This document shows, one piece after another, positions 8,021 through 17,083 of a stretch of 64,000 bases of DNA (its first letter is position 1; every line of letters starts with the position of its first letter). The DNA comes from Candidatus Intricatilinea gracilis. GTDB taxonomy: Bacteria > Pseudomonadota > Gammaproteobacteria > Burkholderiales > Burkholderiaceae_C. Under the pieces are notes generated by a model, which did not search any database, was not told the DNA's origin, and saw nothing but the letters and a program-made list of their open reading frames with translations. The position numbers and the translations under genes are program-made. The stretch is from the NCBI GenBank assembly GCA_016702605.1, contig JADJDQ010000001.1, positions 919,000 through 982,999 of the forward strand. Direction: 5' to 3'.

Positions 8021-9451
8021 TCAGCCGACCCGGCAGATCTTGAGCATGTTGGTGCCGCCCGGGTACCCCATGGGTTCGCCGCAGGTGATGGCGTAGGTAT
8101 CGCCCGGCTTGAGTTCACCGCGCTCGACCAGGATACGTTCGGCGTGGTCCAGCGCGGTGTCGCGGTCCTCGAACTTGGGCATGATCAGCGGGCGCACATT
8201 GCGGTACAGCGCCATCTTGCGTTGCGACAGCTCCTGCGTCGTCAGGGCATAGATCGGCACGCCGCTCTTGTACCGGCTCATCCACAGCGGCGTCGAACCC
8301 GATTCGGTCAGCGCCAGGATGGCCTTGCAACCCAGGTGGTAGGCCGTGAACAGCGCGCCCATGGCGATCGACTGGTCGATACGCGCGAAATGTTTGTTGG
8401 TGAAATCGGTGTCGAGTGTGCTGCCCTCGGCAGATTCGGCGGCCAGCGCGATGGCGGCCATCTGCTCGATGGTCTCGACCGGAAACTTGCCGGCGGCGGT
8501 TTCGGCGCTCAGCATCACGGCGTCGGTGCCGTCGAGCACGGCGTTGGCCACGTCGCTCACCTCGGCGCGGGTCGGCACCGGGTTCTGGATCATCGACTCC
8601 ATCATCTGCGTGGCGGTGATGGTGATCTTGTCCAGCGCCAGCGCCATACGAATCATGCGTTTTTGCAGCGCGGGCACCGCGGCGTTGCCGACCTCGACCG
8701 CCAGGTCGCCACGCGCGACCATGATGCCGTCGCTGGCGCGCAGGATGGAGTCGAGCAGCGGGATGGCCTCGCTGCGTTCGATCTTGGCGATCAGCCCGGG
8801 CTTGTGGCGCCAGGGCTCGCCGGCCACGTTGGCGAGCTGGCGCGCCATTTCCATGTCGGTGGCGTTCTTCGGGAAACTCACCGCCAGGTATTCGCACTGG
8901 AACGACATCGCCGTCTTGATGTCCTCCATGTCCTTGGCCGTCAGCGCGGGCGCGGTCAGGCCGCCGCCCTGCTTGTTGATGCCCTTGTTGTTCGAGAGCT
9001 CACCGCCCACCTTGACGACGGTGTGCACCTCGTCGCCGCGCACCATCTCGACGGTCAGCACGATCAGGCCGTCGTTGAGCAGCAGCGTGTCGCCGGGGCG
9101 CACGTCGCGCGGCAGTTCCTTGTAATCGAGGCCCACACCGCCGATGTCTCCGGGCGTTGTGCGCGCCGCATCCAGCACGAAGGGCTGGCCGTTCTCGAGC
9201 TGCACCTTGCCTTCGGCGAACTTGCCGACGCGGATCTTGGGGCCCTGCAGGTCGGCCATGATGGCCACCGGCTTGCCCACCTTCACGGCCACCGAACGCA
9301 CCAGCGCGGCACGGTCGATATGGTCCTGCGCCTTGCCGTGGCTGAAGTTCAGCCGCACCACGTCGACGCCGGAGCGGATCATGCGTTCCAGCACTTCCGG
9401 GTCGGACGAGGCCGGGCCCAGAGTGGCGACGATCTTGGTTTGGCGACGCAT
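8021..9451 (-). CDS. pyk: Pyruvate kinase
   Basis: Last step of glycolysis: phosphoenolpyruvate plus ADP to pyruvate plus ATP. The protein has 476 residues. It begins MRRQTKIVATLGPASSDP and has the DVVRLNFSHG motif, the MVARGDLAVEVG active-site segment, ITATQMMESMI and a C-terminal regulatory domain with GCKAILALTESGSTP. The ATG at 9451 is preceded by AAGGA; the frame is open to 9502, but this start matches the family and fits the candidate promoter upstream. The stop is TGA at 8021-8023. Confidence 0.97.
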   Translation of the reverse strand: MRRQTKIVATLGPASSDPEVLERMIRSGVDVVRLNFSHGKAQDHIDRAALVRSVAVKVGKPVAIMADLQGPKIRVGKFAEGKVQLENGQPFVLDAARTTPGDIGGVGLDYKELPRDVRPGDTLLLNDGLIVLTVEMVRGDEVHTVVKVGGELSNNKGINKQGGGLTAPALTAKDMEDIKTAMSFQCEYLAVSFPKNATDMEMARQLANVAGEPWRHKPGLIAKIERSEAIPLLDSILRASDGIMVARGDLAVEVGNAAVPALQKRMIRMALALDKITITATQMMESMIQNPVPTRAEVSDVANAVLDGTDAVMLSAETAAGKFPVETIEQMAAIALAAESAEGSTLDTDFTNKHFARIDQSIAMGALFTAYHLGCKAILALTESGSTPLWMSRYKSGVPIYALTTQELSQRKMALYRNVRPLIMPKFEDRDTALDHAERILVERGELKPGDTYAITCGEPMGYPGGTNMLKICRVG

Positions 9452-9475
9452 GCGGGATTCCTTGAAGGCAATGAG

Positions 9476-9510
9476 GGCGCGGATTATCGACCGCGCCCCC
9501 AAAAAGTCAT
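9476..9510 (-). promoter_or_regulatory. Candidate pyk promoter
   Basis: Minus strand: GATAAT at 9488-9483 and ATGACT at 9510-9505, 16 bases apart, place a transcription start near 9476 and give a leader of about 25 bases before the pyk ATG. The -10 matches the sigma-70 consensus at five of six bases. Confidence 0.4.
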
Positions 9511-9539
9511 GGAACAGTCAGGTTACACAGGCCCCGGCT

Positions 9540-9559
9540 GCCTGTGATCACTCACAGGC
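9540..9559. repeat. Perfect inverted repeat between maeB and pyk
   Basis: Eight-base arms GCCTGTGA and TCACAGGC are separated by TCAC. The site is about 30 bases beyond the maeB stop and about 90 bases upstream of the pyk start. It could be a transcript-end hairpin for maeB (no T run follows) or an operator upstream of pyk. The four-base spacer differs from the six-base spacer of CRP sites. Confidence 0.5.
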
Positions 9560-9587
9560 GGCTGTGACGGGGACTGGGCCGTGACGC

Positions 9588-11909
9588 TCAAAGACGCCGC
9601 TGTGCACCGGTGGCAGCGGCGTCGGCCACCGCCAGCGCCGTCATGTTGACGACCCGGCGCATGGTGGACGATGGCGTCAGGATGTGCACCGGCGCGGCCG
9701 AACCCAGCAAGATGGGCCCTACCGTCACGTTGTGGCCCGAGGTGACCTTGAGCACGTTGAACAGGATGTTGGCCGCGTCCAGGTTGGGTGCGACCAGCAG
9801 GTTGGCCGAGCCGGTGAGGGTCGAGTCGGGCAGCATGTCGTGGCGGATCTTCTCGGACAAGGCGGCGTCGCCCTGCATCTCGCCGTCACATTCGATGTCG
9901 GGCGCCATGGCCACGAACAGGTCGCGCGCCTTGCGCATGCGTTTGGCCGCCGGCCGGGCCGAGCTGCCGAACATCGAGTGCGACAGGAACGCCACCTTGG
10001 GCGGTATGCCGAACCGTTTCATCTCGTCGGCCGCCATCAGCGCGATGTCGGCCAGCTCCTCGGCGCTGGGTTCCTCGTTGATGAAGGTGTCGGTGATGAA
10101 GAGGTTCTGGTGTTCGAGCATCAGCGCGTTCATCGCCGCCATCACCTTGGTGCCGGGGCGCGATCCGATCACCGTGCGCACGTAGTCGAAGTGCGCGTCG
10201 TAGCGGCCATGCAGGCCACACAACATGGCGTCGGCGTCACCACGCTTGAGCAGCAGCGCCGAGATGAGTGTCGTCGAGCGACGCACCGCCGCCTTGGCCG
10301 CCTCGACCGACACACCGTCGCGGCCCATGATGCGGTGGTAGTCCTCCCAGCAGGCCTTGAAACGCGGGTCGTCCTCGGGGTTGACCACCTCGAAGTCGAC
10401 ACCGGCCTTGAGGCGCAGGCCGGCGCGGTCGATGCGCATCTGGATCACCGCCGGGCGGCCCACCAGGATGGGCTTGGCCAGGCCTTCGGCCATCACCACC
10501 TGCACGGCGCGCAGCACACGTTCATCTTCACCCTCGGCGTAGACCACCCGCTTGGGCGCGCGTTTGGCGGCGCCGAACACCGGGCGCATGAACATGCCGG
10601 TCTGATAGACGTAACGCGTGAGTGAGTCGCGGTAGGCGTCCAGATCGGTGATCGGCCGCGTGGCCACACCCGAATCCGCCGCCGCCTTGGCCACGGCCGG
10701 CGCGATGCGCAGGATGAGCCGTACATCGAAGGGCTTGGGGATGATGTATTCGGGCCCGAACTGCAGCTCCTGGCCGGCATAGGCTGCGGCCACTTCGTCG
10801 CTGGTTTCTTCCTTGGCCAGGGCGGCGATCTCGCGCACGCAGGCCAGCTTCATGGCCTCGTTGATGGTGGTGGCGCCGCAGTCGAGCGCACCGCGGAAGA
10901 TGTACGGGAAACACAGGACGTTGTTGACCTGGTTCGGATAGTCCGAGCGGCCGGTGGCAACGATGCAGTCGGGCTTGGCCTGGCGCGCCAGTTCGGGCCG
11001 GATCTCGGGCTCGGGGTTGGCCAGCGCCAGGATGATGGGTTTGTCGGCCATGGTGGCCACCATTTCGGGCGTCAGCACCCCGGCAGCCGAGCAACCCAGG
11101 AAGACGTCGGCACCGCGCACCACCTCGGCCAGCGTGGACTCGTCGGTCTTCTGGCAGTAACGCAGCTTGGACTCGTCGAGCTTGCCGTCCTTGAAGTCCT
11201 GCCGGCCCGAACGGATCACACCCTTCGAGTCGACGGCGTAGACGTTGCCCACCTTCAGGCCCAGGCCGACCATCAGGTCCAGACAGGCGATGGCCGCCGC
11301 ACCGGCGCCCGACACCACCATCTTGATCTCGCCGATCTGCTTGCCCACCAGCTCCAGGCCGTTGAGCAGCGCCGCACCCGAGATGATGGCCGTGCCGTGC
11401 TGGTCGTCGTGGAAGACGGGGATCTTCATGCGCTCGCGCAGCTTCTTCTCGATGTAGAAGCACTCGGGCGCCTTGATGTCCTCGAGGTTCACGCCACCCA
11501 GCGTGGGCTCGAGCGCCGCGATGATCTCGACGAGTTTGTCGGGGTCGTTCTCGGCCAGTTCGATGTCGAACACGTCGATGCCGGCAAACTTCTTGAACAG
11601 GCAGCCCTTGCCCTCCATCACCGGCTTGCCGGCCAGCGGGCCGATATTGCCCAGGCCCAGCACCGCCGTGCCGTTGGTGACCACGCCGACCAGGTTGCCG
11701 CGCGAGGTGTATTCGGCCGCCAGCGACGGATCGGCCTGGATGTCCAGGCAGGCATAGGCCACGCCGGGTGAATACGCCAGCGACAGGTCGCGCTGGTTCA
11801 TCAGTGGCTTGGTCGCGTTGACCGAAATCTTGCCGCGCGTGGGGCTGCGGTGGTACTCGAGCGCTGCCTCGCGAAGCGCCTGTTCGGCCGGAGTGAGCTT
11901 GTTGTTCAT
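9588..11909 (-). CDS. maeB: NADP-dependent malic enzyme with C-terminal phosphotransacetylase-like domain
   Basis: Oxidative decarboxylation of malate to pyruvate with NADPH formation. The 773-residue product has the two-part build of MaeB: an N-terminal malic enzyme (SLAYSPGVAYACLDI, GTAVLGLGNIGPLAGKPVMEGK, DDQHGTAIISGAALLNGLEL, and an NAD-fold VVSGAGAAAIACLDL) covering about residues 1-430, then a phosphate acetyltransferase-like domain to the end (VVYAEGEDERVLRAVQ...VGPILLG). In this family the second domain is regarded as regulatory, responding to acetyl-CoA. The start is the ATG at 11909. It lies between pgk and pyk on the same strand. Confidence 0.95.
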   Translation of the reverse strand: MNNKLTPAEQALREAALEYHRSPTRGKISVNATKPLMNQRDLSLAYSPGVAYACLDIQADPSLAAEYTSRGNLVGVVTNGTAVLGLGNIGPLAGKPVMEGKGCLFKKFAGIDVFDIELAENDPDKLVEIIAALEPTLGGVNLEDIKAPECFYIEKKLRERMKIPVFHDDQHGTAIISGAALLNGLELVGKQIGEIKMVVSGAGAAAIACLDLMVGLGLKVGNVYAVDSKGVIRSGRQDFKDGKLDESKLRYCQKTDESTLAEVVRGADVFLGCSAAGVLTPEMVATMADKPIILALANPEPEIRPELARQAKPDCIVATGRSDYPNQVNNVLCFPYIFRGALDCGATTINEAMKLACVREIAALAKEETSDEVAAAYAGQELQFGPEYIIPKPFDVRLILRIAPAVAKAAADSGVATRPITDLDAYRDSLTRYVYQTGMFMRPVFGAAKRAPKRVVYAEGEDERVLRAVQVVMAEGLAKPILVGRPAVIQMRIDRAGLRLKAGVDFEVVNPEDDPRFKACWEDYHRIMGRDGVSVEAAKAAVRRSTTLISALLLKRGDADAMLCGLHGRYDAHFDYVRTVIGSRPGTKVMAAMNALMLEHQNLFITDTFINEEPSAEELADIALMAADEMKRFGIPPKVAFLSHSMFGSSARPAAKRMRKARDLFVAMAPDIECDGEMQGDAALSEKIRHDMLPDSTLTGSANLLVAPNLDAANILFNVLKVTSGHNVTVGPILLGSAAPVHILTPSSTMRRVVNMTALAVADAAATGAQRRL

Positions 11910-12010
11910 GGCCTGCCTTGCCTCAAGGTGTGAATGTCGTCACAGCTTAGCGCTGCGCGAGCCAAACAGCCATGCGCGTTGGCACGAACAGTTGTGACCG
12001 TGGGGAAGGG

Positions 12011-13204
12011 TCAGGCGGCGTAGCGCTTCGCCAGAATCTCGAAGGCGGGCAAGGTCTTGCCTTCCAGCACTTCCAGGAAGGCGCCGCCGCCGGTGGAGAT
12101 GTAGCCCACGTCGCCTTCGATGCCGTACTTGGCGATGGCGGCCAGCGTGTCGCCACCCCCGGCGATGCTGAAGGCGCTGCTCTTGGCAATGGCACGGGCG
12201 ATGGTTTCGGTGCCTTGCGCAAAGGCGTCGAACTCGAACACACCGACCGGGCCGTTCCAGACGATGGTGCCGGCGGCCATGAGTTGTTCGGCCAGCATGG
12301 CGGCGGTCTTGGGGCCGATGTCGAGGATGAGGTCGTCGTCGGCCACATCGGAGGCAGCCTTGACGGTGGCTTCGGCGTCGGCGGCAAACCGCTTGGCGCA
12401 GACCACGTCGACGGGGATGGGCACCGCGGCACCGCGCGCCTTCATGGCCTCGATCACTGCTTTTGCTTCACCGACCAGGTCGGCCTCGGCCAGGCTCTTG
12501 CCGATCTTGTAGCCGGCTGCCAGCAAGAAGGTGTTGGCAATGCCACCGCCCACGATCAGGCCGTCGACGTTCTTGGCCAGCGCCTGCAGGATGGTGAGCT
12601 TGGTGCTGACCTTGCTGCCGGCCACGATGGCCAGCAGCGGGCGTTTCGGGTGCGCCAGCGCCTTGGTGATGGCGTCGATCTCGGCCGACAGCAACGGGCC
12701 GGCGCAGGCGATGGGGGCGTATTCGGCGATGCCGTAGGTCGTGCCTTCGGCGCGGTGGGCGGTGCCGAAGGCGTCGTTGGCGTAAACGTCGCACAGGGCG
12801 GCCATCTTCTTGGCCAGCTCGGCGTTGTTCTTCTTCTCACCCTTGTTGAGGCGGCAGTTTTCCAGCATCACCAGATGACCAGGCGCCACGGTCACACCGT
12901 CGACCCAGTTGGCCACGACGGGGATCTCGAAGCCCATCAGTTCACCCATACGTTTGGCGACGGGGGCGAGTGAGTCCTCGGGCTTGAATTCACCTTCGGT
13001 GGGGCGGCCCAGGTGGCTAGTCACCATGACGGCGGCGCCGGCGTCCAGCGCCAGGCGCAGCGCCGGGATCGAGGCGCGGATGCGGGTGTCTTCGGTGATG
13101 TTGCCGGCGTCGTCCTGCGGCACGTTGAGGTCGGCGCGGATGAAGACGCGTTGGCCTTGCAGCTTGCCGGCGGCGGCGAGGTCGGTGAGACGAAGGATGT
13201 CCAT
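12011..13204 (-). CDS. pgk: Phosphoglycerate kinase
   Basis: Reversible transfer of phosphate between 1,3-bisphosphoglycerate and ADP in glycolysis and the Calvin cycle. It has 397 residues. It shows FIRADLNVPQD, TSHLGRPTEG, the ENCRLNKGEKKN segment, GSKVSTKLTIL and the C-terminal GGGDTLAAIAKYG nucleotide loop. The ATG at 13204, with AGGAGA upstream, fits the family; the open frame extends further but overlaps azlD. It is the upstream member of the pgk-maeB-pyk series. Confidence 0.97.
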   Translation of the reverse strand: MDILRLTDLAAAGKLQGQRVFIRADLNVPQDDAGNITEDTRIRASIPALRLALDAGAAVMVTSHLGRPTEGEFKPEDSLAPVAKRMGELMGFEIPVVANWVDGVTVAPGHLVMLENCRLNKGEKKNNAELAKKMAALCDVYANDAFGTAHRAEGTTYGIAEYAPIACAGPLLSAEIDAITKALAHPKRPLLAIVAGSKVSTKLTILQALAKNVDGLIVGGGIANTFLLAAGYKIGKSLAEADLVGEAKAVIEAMKARGAAVPIPVDVVCAKRFAADAEATVKAASDVADDDLILDIGPKTAAMLAEQLMAAGTIVWNGPVGVFEFDAFAQGTETIARAIAKSSAFSIAGGGDTLAAIAKYGIEGDVGYISTGGGAFLEVLEGKTLPAFEILAKRYAA

Positions 13205-13272
13205 GTCGAATCTCCTTGAAGGTGGGGGATGAAGTAGGGGAGCAGATGAATCGGTTCGGCGCCTGGGCCGGC

Positions 13273-13608
13273 TCACCAGCCCAGGCCGATATGCAGCGGC
13301 AGGTAGACCGCCATGCCGCAGATGATGGTGCCGAGGATGCCGCGGCGCCAGACGAAATACGCGGTGGCCACGCAGGCGCCAGCGATCCTTGCATCGGCCA
13401 GACCCAGCGGCAGCAACTCGCCCTGGCTCATGATGATCTCGGGCAACACGATGGCGGCCAGCGCACCGAGCGGCGCGTAACGCAGCGAACGCACCAGCCA
13501 GTCCGGCCTGGGCAACTCGCGGTCGGGCAGCAGAAAGAATGCGCGGGTCACCAGCGTCACGAGCCCAAGGCCGACGATGGCAAGCAGCGTGTGCCAGGGG
13601 TTGCTCAC
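13273..13608 (-). CDS. azlD: AzlD family branched-chain amino acid export subunit
   Basis: Small membrane protein that works with AzlC in branched-chain amino acid export (family knowledge). It has 111 residues with about four hydrophobic segments and the family's GLVTLVTRAFFLLPDRELPRP opening. I chose the GTG at 13608 because GGAGGG lies seven bases upstream; an ATG eight codons earlier (13632) has no comparable signal. The azlC stop is about 90 bases upstream. It is probably co-transcribed with azlC, and pgk follows 68 bases downstream. Confidence 0.85.
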   Translation of the reverse strand: MSNPWHTLLAIVGLGLVTLVTRAFFLLPDRELPRPDWLVRSLRYAPLGALAAIVLPEIIMSQGELLPLGLADARIAGACVATAYFVWRRGILGTIICGMAVYLPLHIGLGW

Positions 13609-13699
13609 GGCACGACCCTCCGGTCCCGCCACGACCAGCTTCCAGCTGGTGCAAGTTCACGAAGGTGATCACCCCCAACCATCGACCGGGCGCGGGCGT

Positions 13700-14503
13700 T
13701 CATGGTGCGGCACCCTTGGCTGGCCGCATTGGCGCTCGTGCTTCCATCAGCAGGCCGGCCGCCACGGCGGCGGCCACCGCCACCAGCAGGTTGAGCTTGA
13801 AGGGCAAGGCGAACGAGGCCACGGCGGCCAGGCCGGCCACCGCCGCGCAGACCCAGGTGGCGCGGTCGACCAGCAACGAGCACGTCAGGCCCAGCAGCGC
13901 CAGCACGCCGGCAAACCCGAGACCCCAGGCGAGTGGCACGGCGTCGGCCGAAACGATGCCGATGATCGACGCCGTCTGCCACGTCACCCACAGCAGCAGC
14001 CCACCGCCCAGAAAGTAGGCCACCTGGCCGGTGGCCGGCCGCGGCTCGGGCCAGCGGCGCAGGAACATGGCGTAGTTGATGTCGGCGGCCAGATAGATCA
14101 TGGCCGACCGACGCCCGCGCGCCAGGCCACCAAAGTACAGGCGCCACTGCGCGCTGAAGATCAGGAAACGCAGGTTCACCACCAGCGCCGTCAGCCAGAT
14201 CACCCACAGCGGCGCACCGGCGGCAAACAGCGGCAGCGACGCCAGTTGGGAACTGCCTGCATAGACCAGCAGGCTCATGGCGAGCGACAACCACAGGCCC
14301 AGGCCACTCTTGACCATGGCCACACCGGTGACCAGCCCCCAGGCGGCGATGCCGGGCAACATGGGCAACATGTCGACCGCACCTTCACGCAGGCAGGGGT
14401 AGACCTCGGTGTTCGATCTGAGGCTGCGCCACGACTGCCGCGGCGAGGTCAACCAGTCAGCCGTGGCAGGCAGGGCAGCGGCAAGGCGGACTGTCGTAGG
14501 CAT
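13700..14503 (-). CDS. azlC: AzlC family branched-chain amino acid permease
   Basis: Inner-membrane permease of the AzlC family, large subunit of a two-protein exporter for branched-chain amino acids. It has 267 residues with multiple hydrophobic helices. It shows MLPMLPGIAAWGLVTGVAMV, YAGSSQLASLPL and the conserved LVVNLRFLIFSA segment. The start is placed at the ATG at 14503, which leaves a cytoplasmic N-terminus of about 45 residues before the first helix; a later Met near the first helix is also possible. azlD lies downstream. Confidence 0.88.
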   Translation of the reverse strand: MPTTVRLAAALPATADWLTSPRQSWRSLRSNTEVYPCLREGAVDMLPMLPGIAAWGLVTGVAMVKSGLGLWLSLAMSLLVYAGSSQLASLPLFAAGAPLWVIWLTALVVNLRFLIFSAQWRLYFGGLARGRRSAMIYLAADINYAMFLRRWPEPRPATGQVAYFLGGGLLLWVTWQTASIIGIVSADAVPLAWGLGFAGVLALLGLTCSLLVDRATWVCAAVAGLAAVASFALPFKLNLLVAVAAAVAAGLLMEARAPMRPAKGAAP

Positions 14504-14585
14504 GGGCGGGATTGTCCCATTGCCGCAGCGCCGGGTCGGCCGCGTTGCCCCCGCGTCGAAGGTGTCAGCTTGGCCGAGGCCTTGC

Positions 14586-15023
14586 TCAATGAGTCGCCTT
14601 GAGGCGGGCTGGCTGGCCGCTTCGCGCGGCACGCTCCTGGGACTTGGAACTGTCGGCAGGTGTGGCGTGGGTGTTGTCTGCCTCGCCGTCGCCCAAGGGC
14701 TCGGCATCGGCAGCAGCCGTGGCGGGAGCGGCCGACTTGCGCGGCACGACGGGCACGATGCCCTCGAGCTTGTTCTCGCGCATGTATTCGTCCATCTCGC
14801 GCCAGCCGGCAAAGATGGCCGCTTTCTGCGCCTTGGGGTTGAGCGTGTAGCAGTCCTCGATGGCCCGGATGGCCTGGCGGCAGGCGCTGCCGATGGCCTT
14901 GCCGTCGGCCTCCTTGCGGGCGGCCACGGCGGTGCCCGACTCGAGCCCGAGCTGGTCACAGCCGCTCAGGCTTAGCACGGCCGACAGGGCAAGCAGGGCG
15001 ATCAGGTGGGGGCGGGCAGACAT
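14586..15023 (-). CDS. Small predicted lipoprotein of unknown function
   Basis: Unrecognised 145-residue protein. The N-terminus MSARPHLIALLALSAVLS runs into LSGC, a lipobox with Cys22, so it is probably a membrane-anchored lipoprotein. The mature part has two cysteines (ACRQAIRAIEDCYTLNPKAQ) likely to form a disulfide and a conserved-looking segment GWREMDEYMRENKLEGIVPV; the last 50 residues are Ala/Pro/Ser-rich. The start is the ATG at 15023. It lies between azlC and fmt on the same strand, with no clear functional link. Confidence 0.75.
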   Translation of the reverse strand: MSARPHLIALLALSAVLSLSGCDQLGLESGTAVAARKEADGKAIGSACRQAIRAIEDCYTLNPKAQKAAIFAGWREMDEYMRENKLEGIVPVVPRKSAAPATAAADAEPLGDGEADNTHATPADSSKSQERAARSGQPARLKATH

Positions 15024-15188
15024 GGCAGGCTCGGTACAGGGCGGATGGGGTGATGGGTCTGACTGGCATTTCGGCGCCGTCACGCTGCAACTTGAGCATT
15101 TCCGGCACCGATCCGTCGCCGCCGTGCCGAGCTTGGCAAGCCGGGCGTGACGACATGACGCGACCGTGCAAGCTGCCCCGAGCCCGAG

Positions 15189-16205
15189 TCAGCCTGCCAG
15201 CAGACACTCGCCTGGCGCGATCGCACAACCGGCCAGAAACTCGCGTGCACCCAGCCGCTTGCCGCCGGGGCGCTGCAGTTCGGTCACCTGCAGGGCGCCC
15301 GATCCGCAGGCCACCACGACACCAGCCGGGCCGGCAGCCAGCACGGTGCCGGGTTCGGCGGCTGGCCAGGTCGCAGCGTCGACCGACCGGGCCGCCCAGG
15401 CCTTGCACACCATGTCGCCGCGCTGAAAGCTGGCGCCGGGCGCCGGGTCGAAGGCTCGCACACGCCGAGCCAGCAGATCGGCGGGCTGTTGCCAGTCGAG
15501 TGCCGATTCACTCTTGGCGATCTTGTGGGCGTAACAGACGCCAGCTTCGGGTTGCACGGTGGGCGCCAACTGGCCAGCGCGAGCGAGACGAAGCGCATCG
15601 ACGATAAGTTCGCCGCCCTGGCGCGCCAGCCGGTCGTGCAGGCTGGCTGTGCTGTCGTCTGCGTGGATGGGTTGGCGGCCGATCAGCAACATGTCGCCGG
15701 TGTCCAGCCCGGCGTCCATCTGCATGATGGTGATGCCGGTCTGCGAATCTCCCGCCTCGATGGCGCGGTGGATCGGTGCCGCACCACGCCAGCGCGGCAG
15801 CAGCGAGGCGTGGATGTTGAGGCAGCCCAGCCGCGGCAGGGCCAATGTCCAGGCCGGCAGGATCAGGCCGTAGGCGGCCACCACCAGCACGTCGGGCGCA
15901 GCGGCTGTGAGGGCAGCCTGGGCGGCGCGGGCATCGTCGGGATATTTGCCGTCCAACCGCAGGCTCAGCGGCTGTGCCAACGTCAGACCGGCGTCCAGCG
16001 CCACCTGCTTGACCGGCGCGGCGTGCAACTTCATGCCCCTGCCGGCCGGTCGATCGGGCTGGCACAACACCAGCACGACCTGATGGCCGGCGTGCAGGAT
16101 GGCCTGCAGCGCCACGGCGGCAAATTCGGGTGTGCCGGCAAAGGCAACCCGCAGCGGCTGCGTGGCGGACGAGGCGGGCATGGGCACCGTTGCCGCGGCC
16201 GTCAC
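15189..16205 (-). CDS. fmt: Methionyl-tRNA formyltransferase
   Basis: Formylates initiator Met-tRNA using 10-formyltetrahydrofolate. It has 338 residues: N-terminal formyltransferase domain with RVAFAGTPEFAAVALQA, the folate/catalytic core GCLNIHASLLPRWRGAAPIH with catalytic Asn and His, then the C-terminal tRNA-binding domain. The GTG at 16205 has GGGGG upstream; an in-frame ATG at 16181 is an alternative that would shorten the protein by eight residues. def lies 70 bases upstream on the same strand. Confidence 0.96.
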   Translation of the reverse strand: MTAAATVPMPASSATQPLRVAFAGTPEFAAVALQAILHAGHQVVLVLCQPDRPAGRGMKLHAAPVKQVALDAGLTLAQPLSLRLDGKYPDDARAAQAALTAAAPDVLVVAAYGLILPAWTLALPRLGCLNIHASLLPRWRGAAPIHRAIEAGDSQTGITIMQMDAGLDTGDMLLIGRQPIHADDSTASLHDRLARQGGELIVDALRLARAGQLAPTVQPEAGVCYAHKIAKSESALDWQQPADLLARRVRAFDPAPGASFQRGDMVCKAWAARSVDAATWPAAEPGTVLAAGPAGVVVACGSGALQVTELQRPGGKRLGAREFLAGCAIAPGECLLAG

Positions 16206-16275
16206 GGCTGCACCCCCGGGCCTGCGGGGTGTCCCGCCTGGCGAGAACGGGCTTCTCGGGGCGCAGGTGCGGAGC

Positions 16276-16800
16276 TCATGCCGAGGCGCCGTCGGCCAGA
16301 TCGTCGCGAGCGCGTTTGGCCATCTTCATACGAATGCGGCTGCGCTTGAGCAGCGACAGGTAGTCGACGAAGACCTTGCCCATGAGGTGATCCATCTCGT
16401 GCTGCACACACACGGCGAGCAGACCGTCGGCGTCGAACTCGTGGGCATGGCCCTCGCGGTCGAGTGCACGCACACGCACACGGGCATGGCGCGTGACACG
16501 GTCGTACACCTGCGGCACCGACAGGCAGCCTTCTTCGCTGTAGACCTCGTCGTCACCCAGGCGCTCGGCCTGCGGGTTGATCAGCACCAGCGGCTGGTCA
16601 CGCTTTTCGGACACGTCGATGACGATGACACGTTCGTGCACGTCGACCTGGGTGGCCGCCAGGCCGATGCCCTGGGCCTCGTACATGGTCTCGAGCATGT
16701 CGTCGACGAGGCGGCGAATGCGGGTGTCGACCTGGATCACCGGCCTGGCAACCTTGTGCAGACGGGCGTCGGGATATCGAAGAATTTGAAGCTTGCTCAT
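16276..16800 (-). CDS. def: Peptide deformylase
   Basis: Metalloenzyme that removes the N-formyl group from new proteins. It has 174 residues with all three family motifs: GIGLAATQ (44-51), EGCLSV (90-95; metal ligand Cys92) and HEMDH (134-138). The ATG at 16800 begins MSKLQILRYPD, the standard N-terminus. It is paired with fmt, which adds the formyl group this enzyme removes. It is divergent from the LysM gene with 283 bases between. Confidence 0.97.
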   Translation of the reverse strand: MSKLQILRYPDARLHKVARPVIQVDTRIRRLVDDMLETMYEAQGIGLAATQVDVHERVIVIDVSEKRDQPLVLINPQAERLGDDEVYSEEGCLSVPQVYDRVTRHARVRVRALDREGHAHEFDADGLLAVCVQHEMDHLMGKVFVDYLSLLKRSRIRMKMAKRARDDLADGASA

Positions 16801-17083
16801 TTCAAGGGTGTACACGTGGGCGCTGCGTGGCACTTTTTCTAACCACCACGGCAAGCCGATTTCGTTGCAGCATCAAGGGTTTAGGGGCAGAATTTGCGAA
16901 ACTGTATGAAGATTCTCAGTAACTCCGGATCCCCCTGCAAGCCAGCGCGGTGGACTGGGTTAATGTAAAGACCACTGCAGCGTCCACGTCCGACTCCGGG
17001 GCAGTCAACGGCCAGGCGATCGTCGCCCGACCTACCCGACGCCAAACCGGATCAACAACGGGCGCAAAACCAGCGTCCTGACC

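Noticed and set aside
9540..9559. CRP-type site upstream of pyk
   Set aside because: The repeat TGTGA...TCACA has a four-base rather than six-base spacer, so it does not fit a CRP site; kept only as an inverted repeat.
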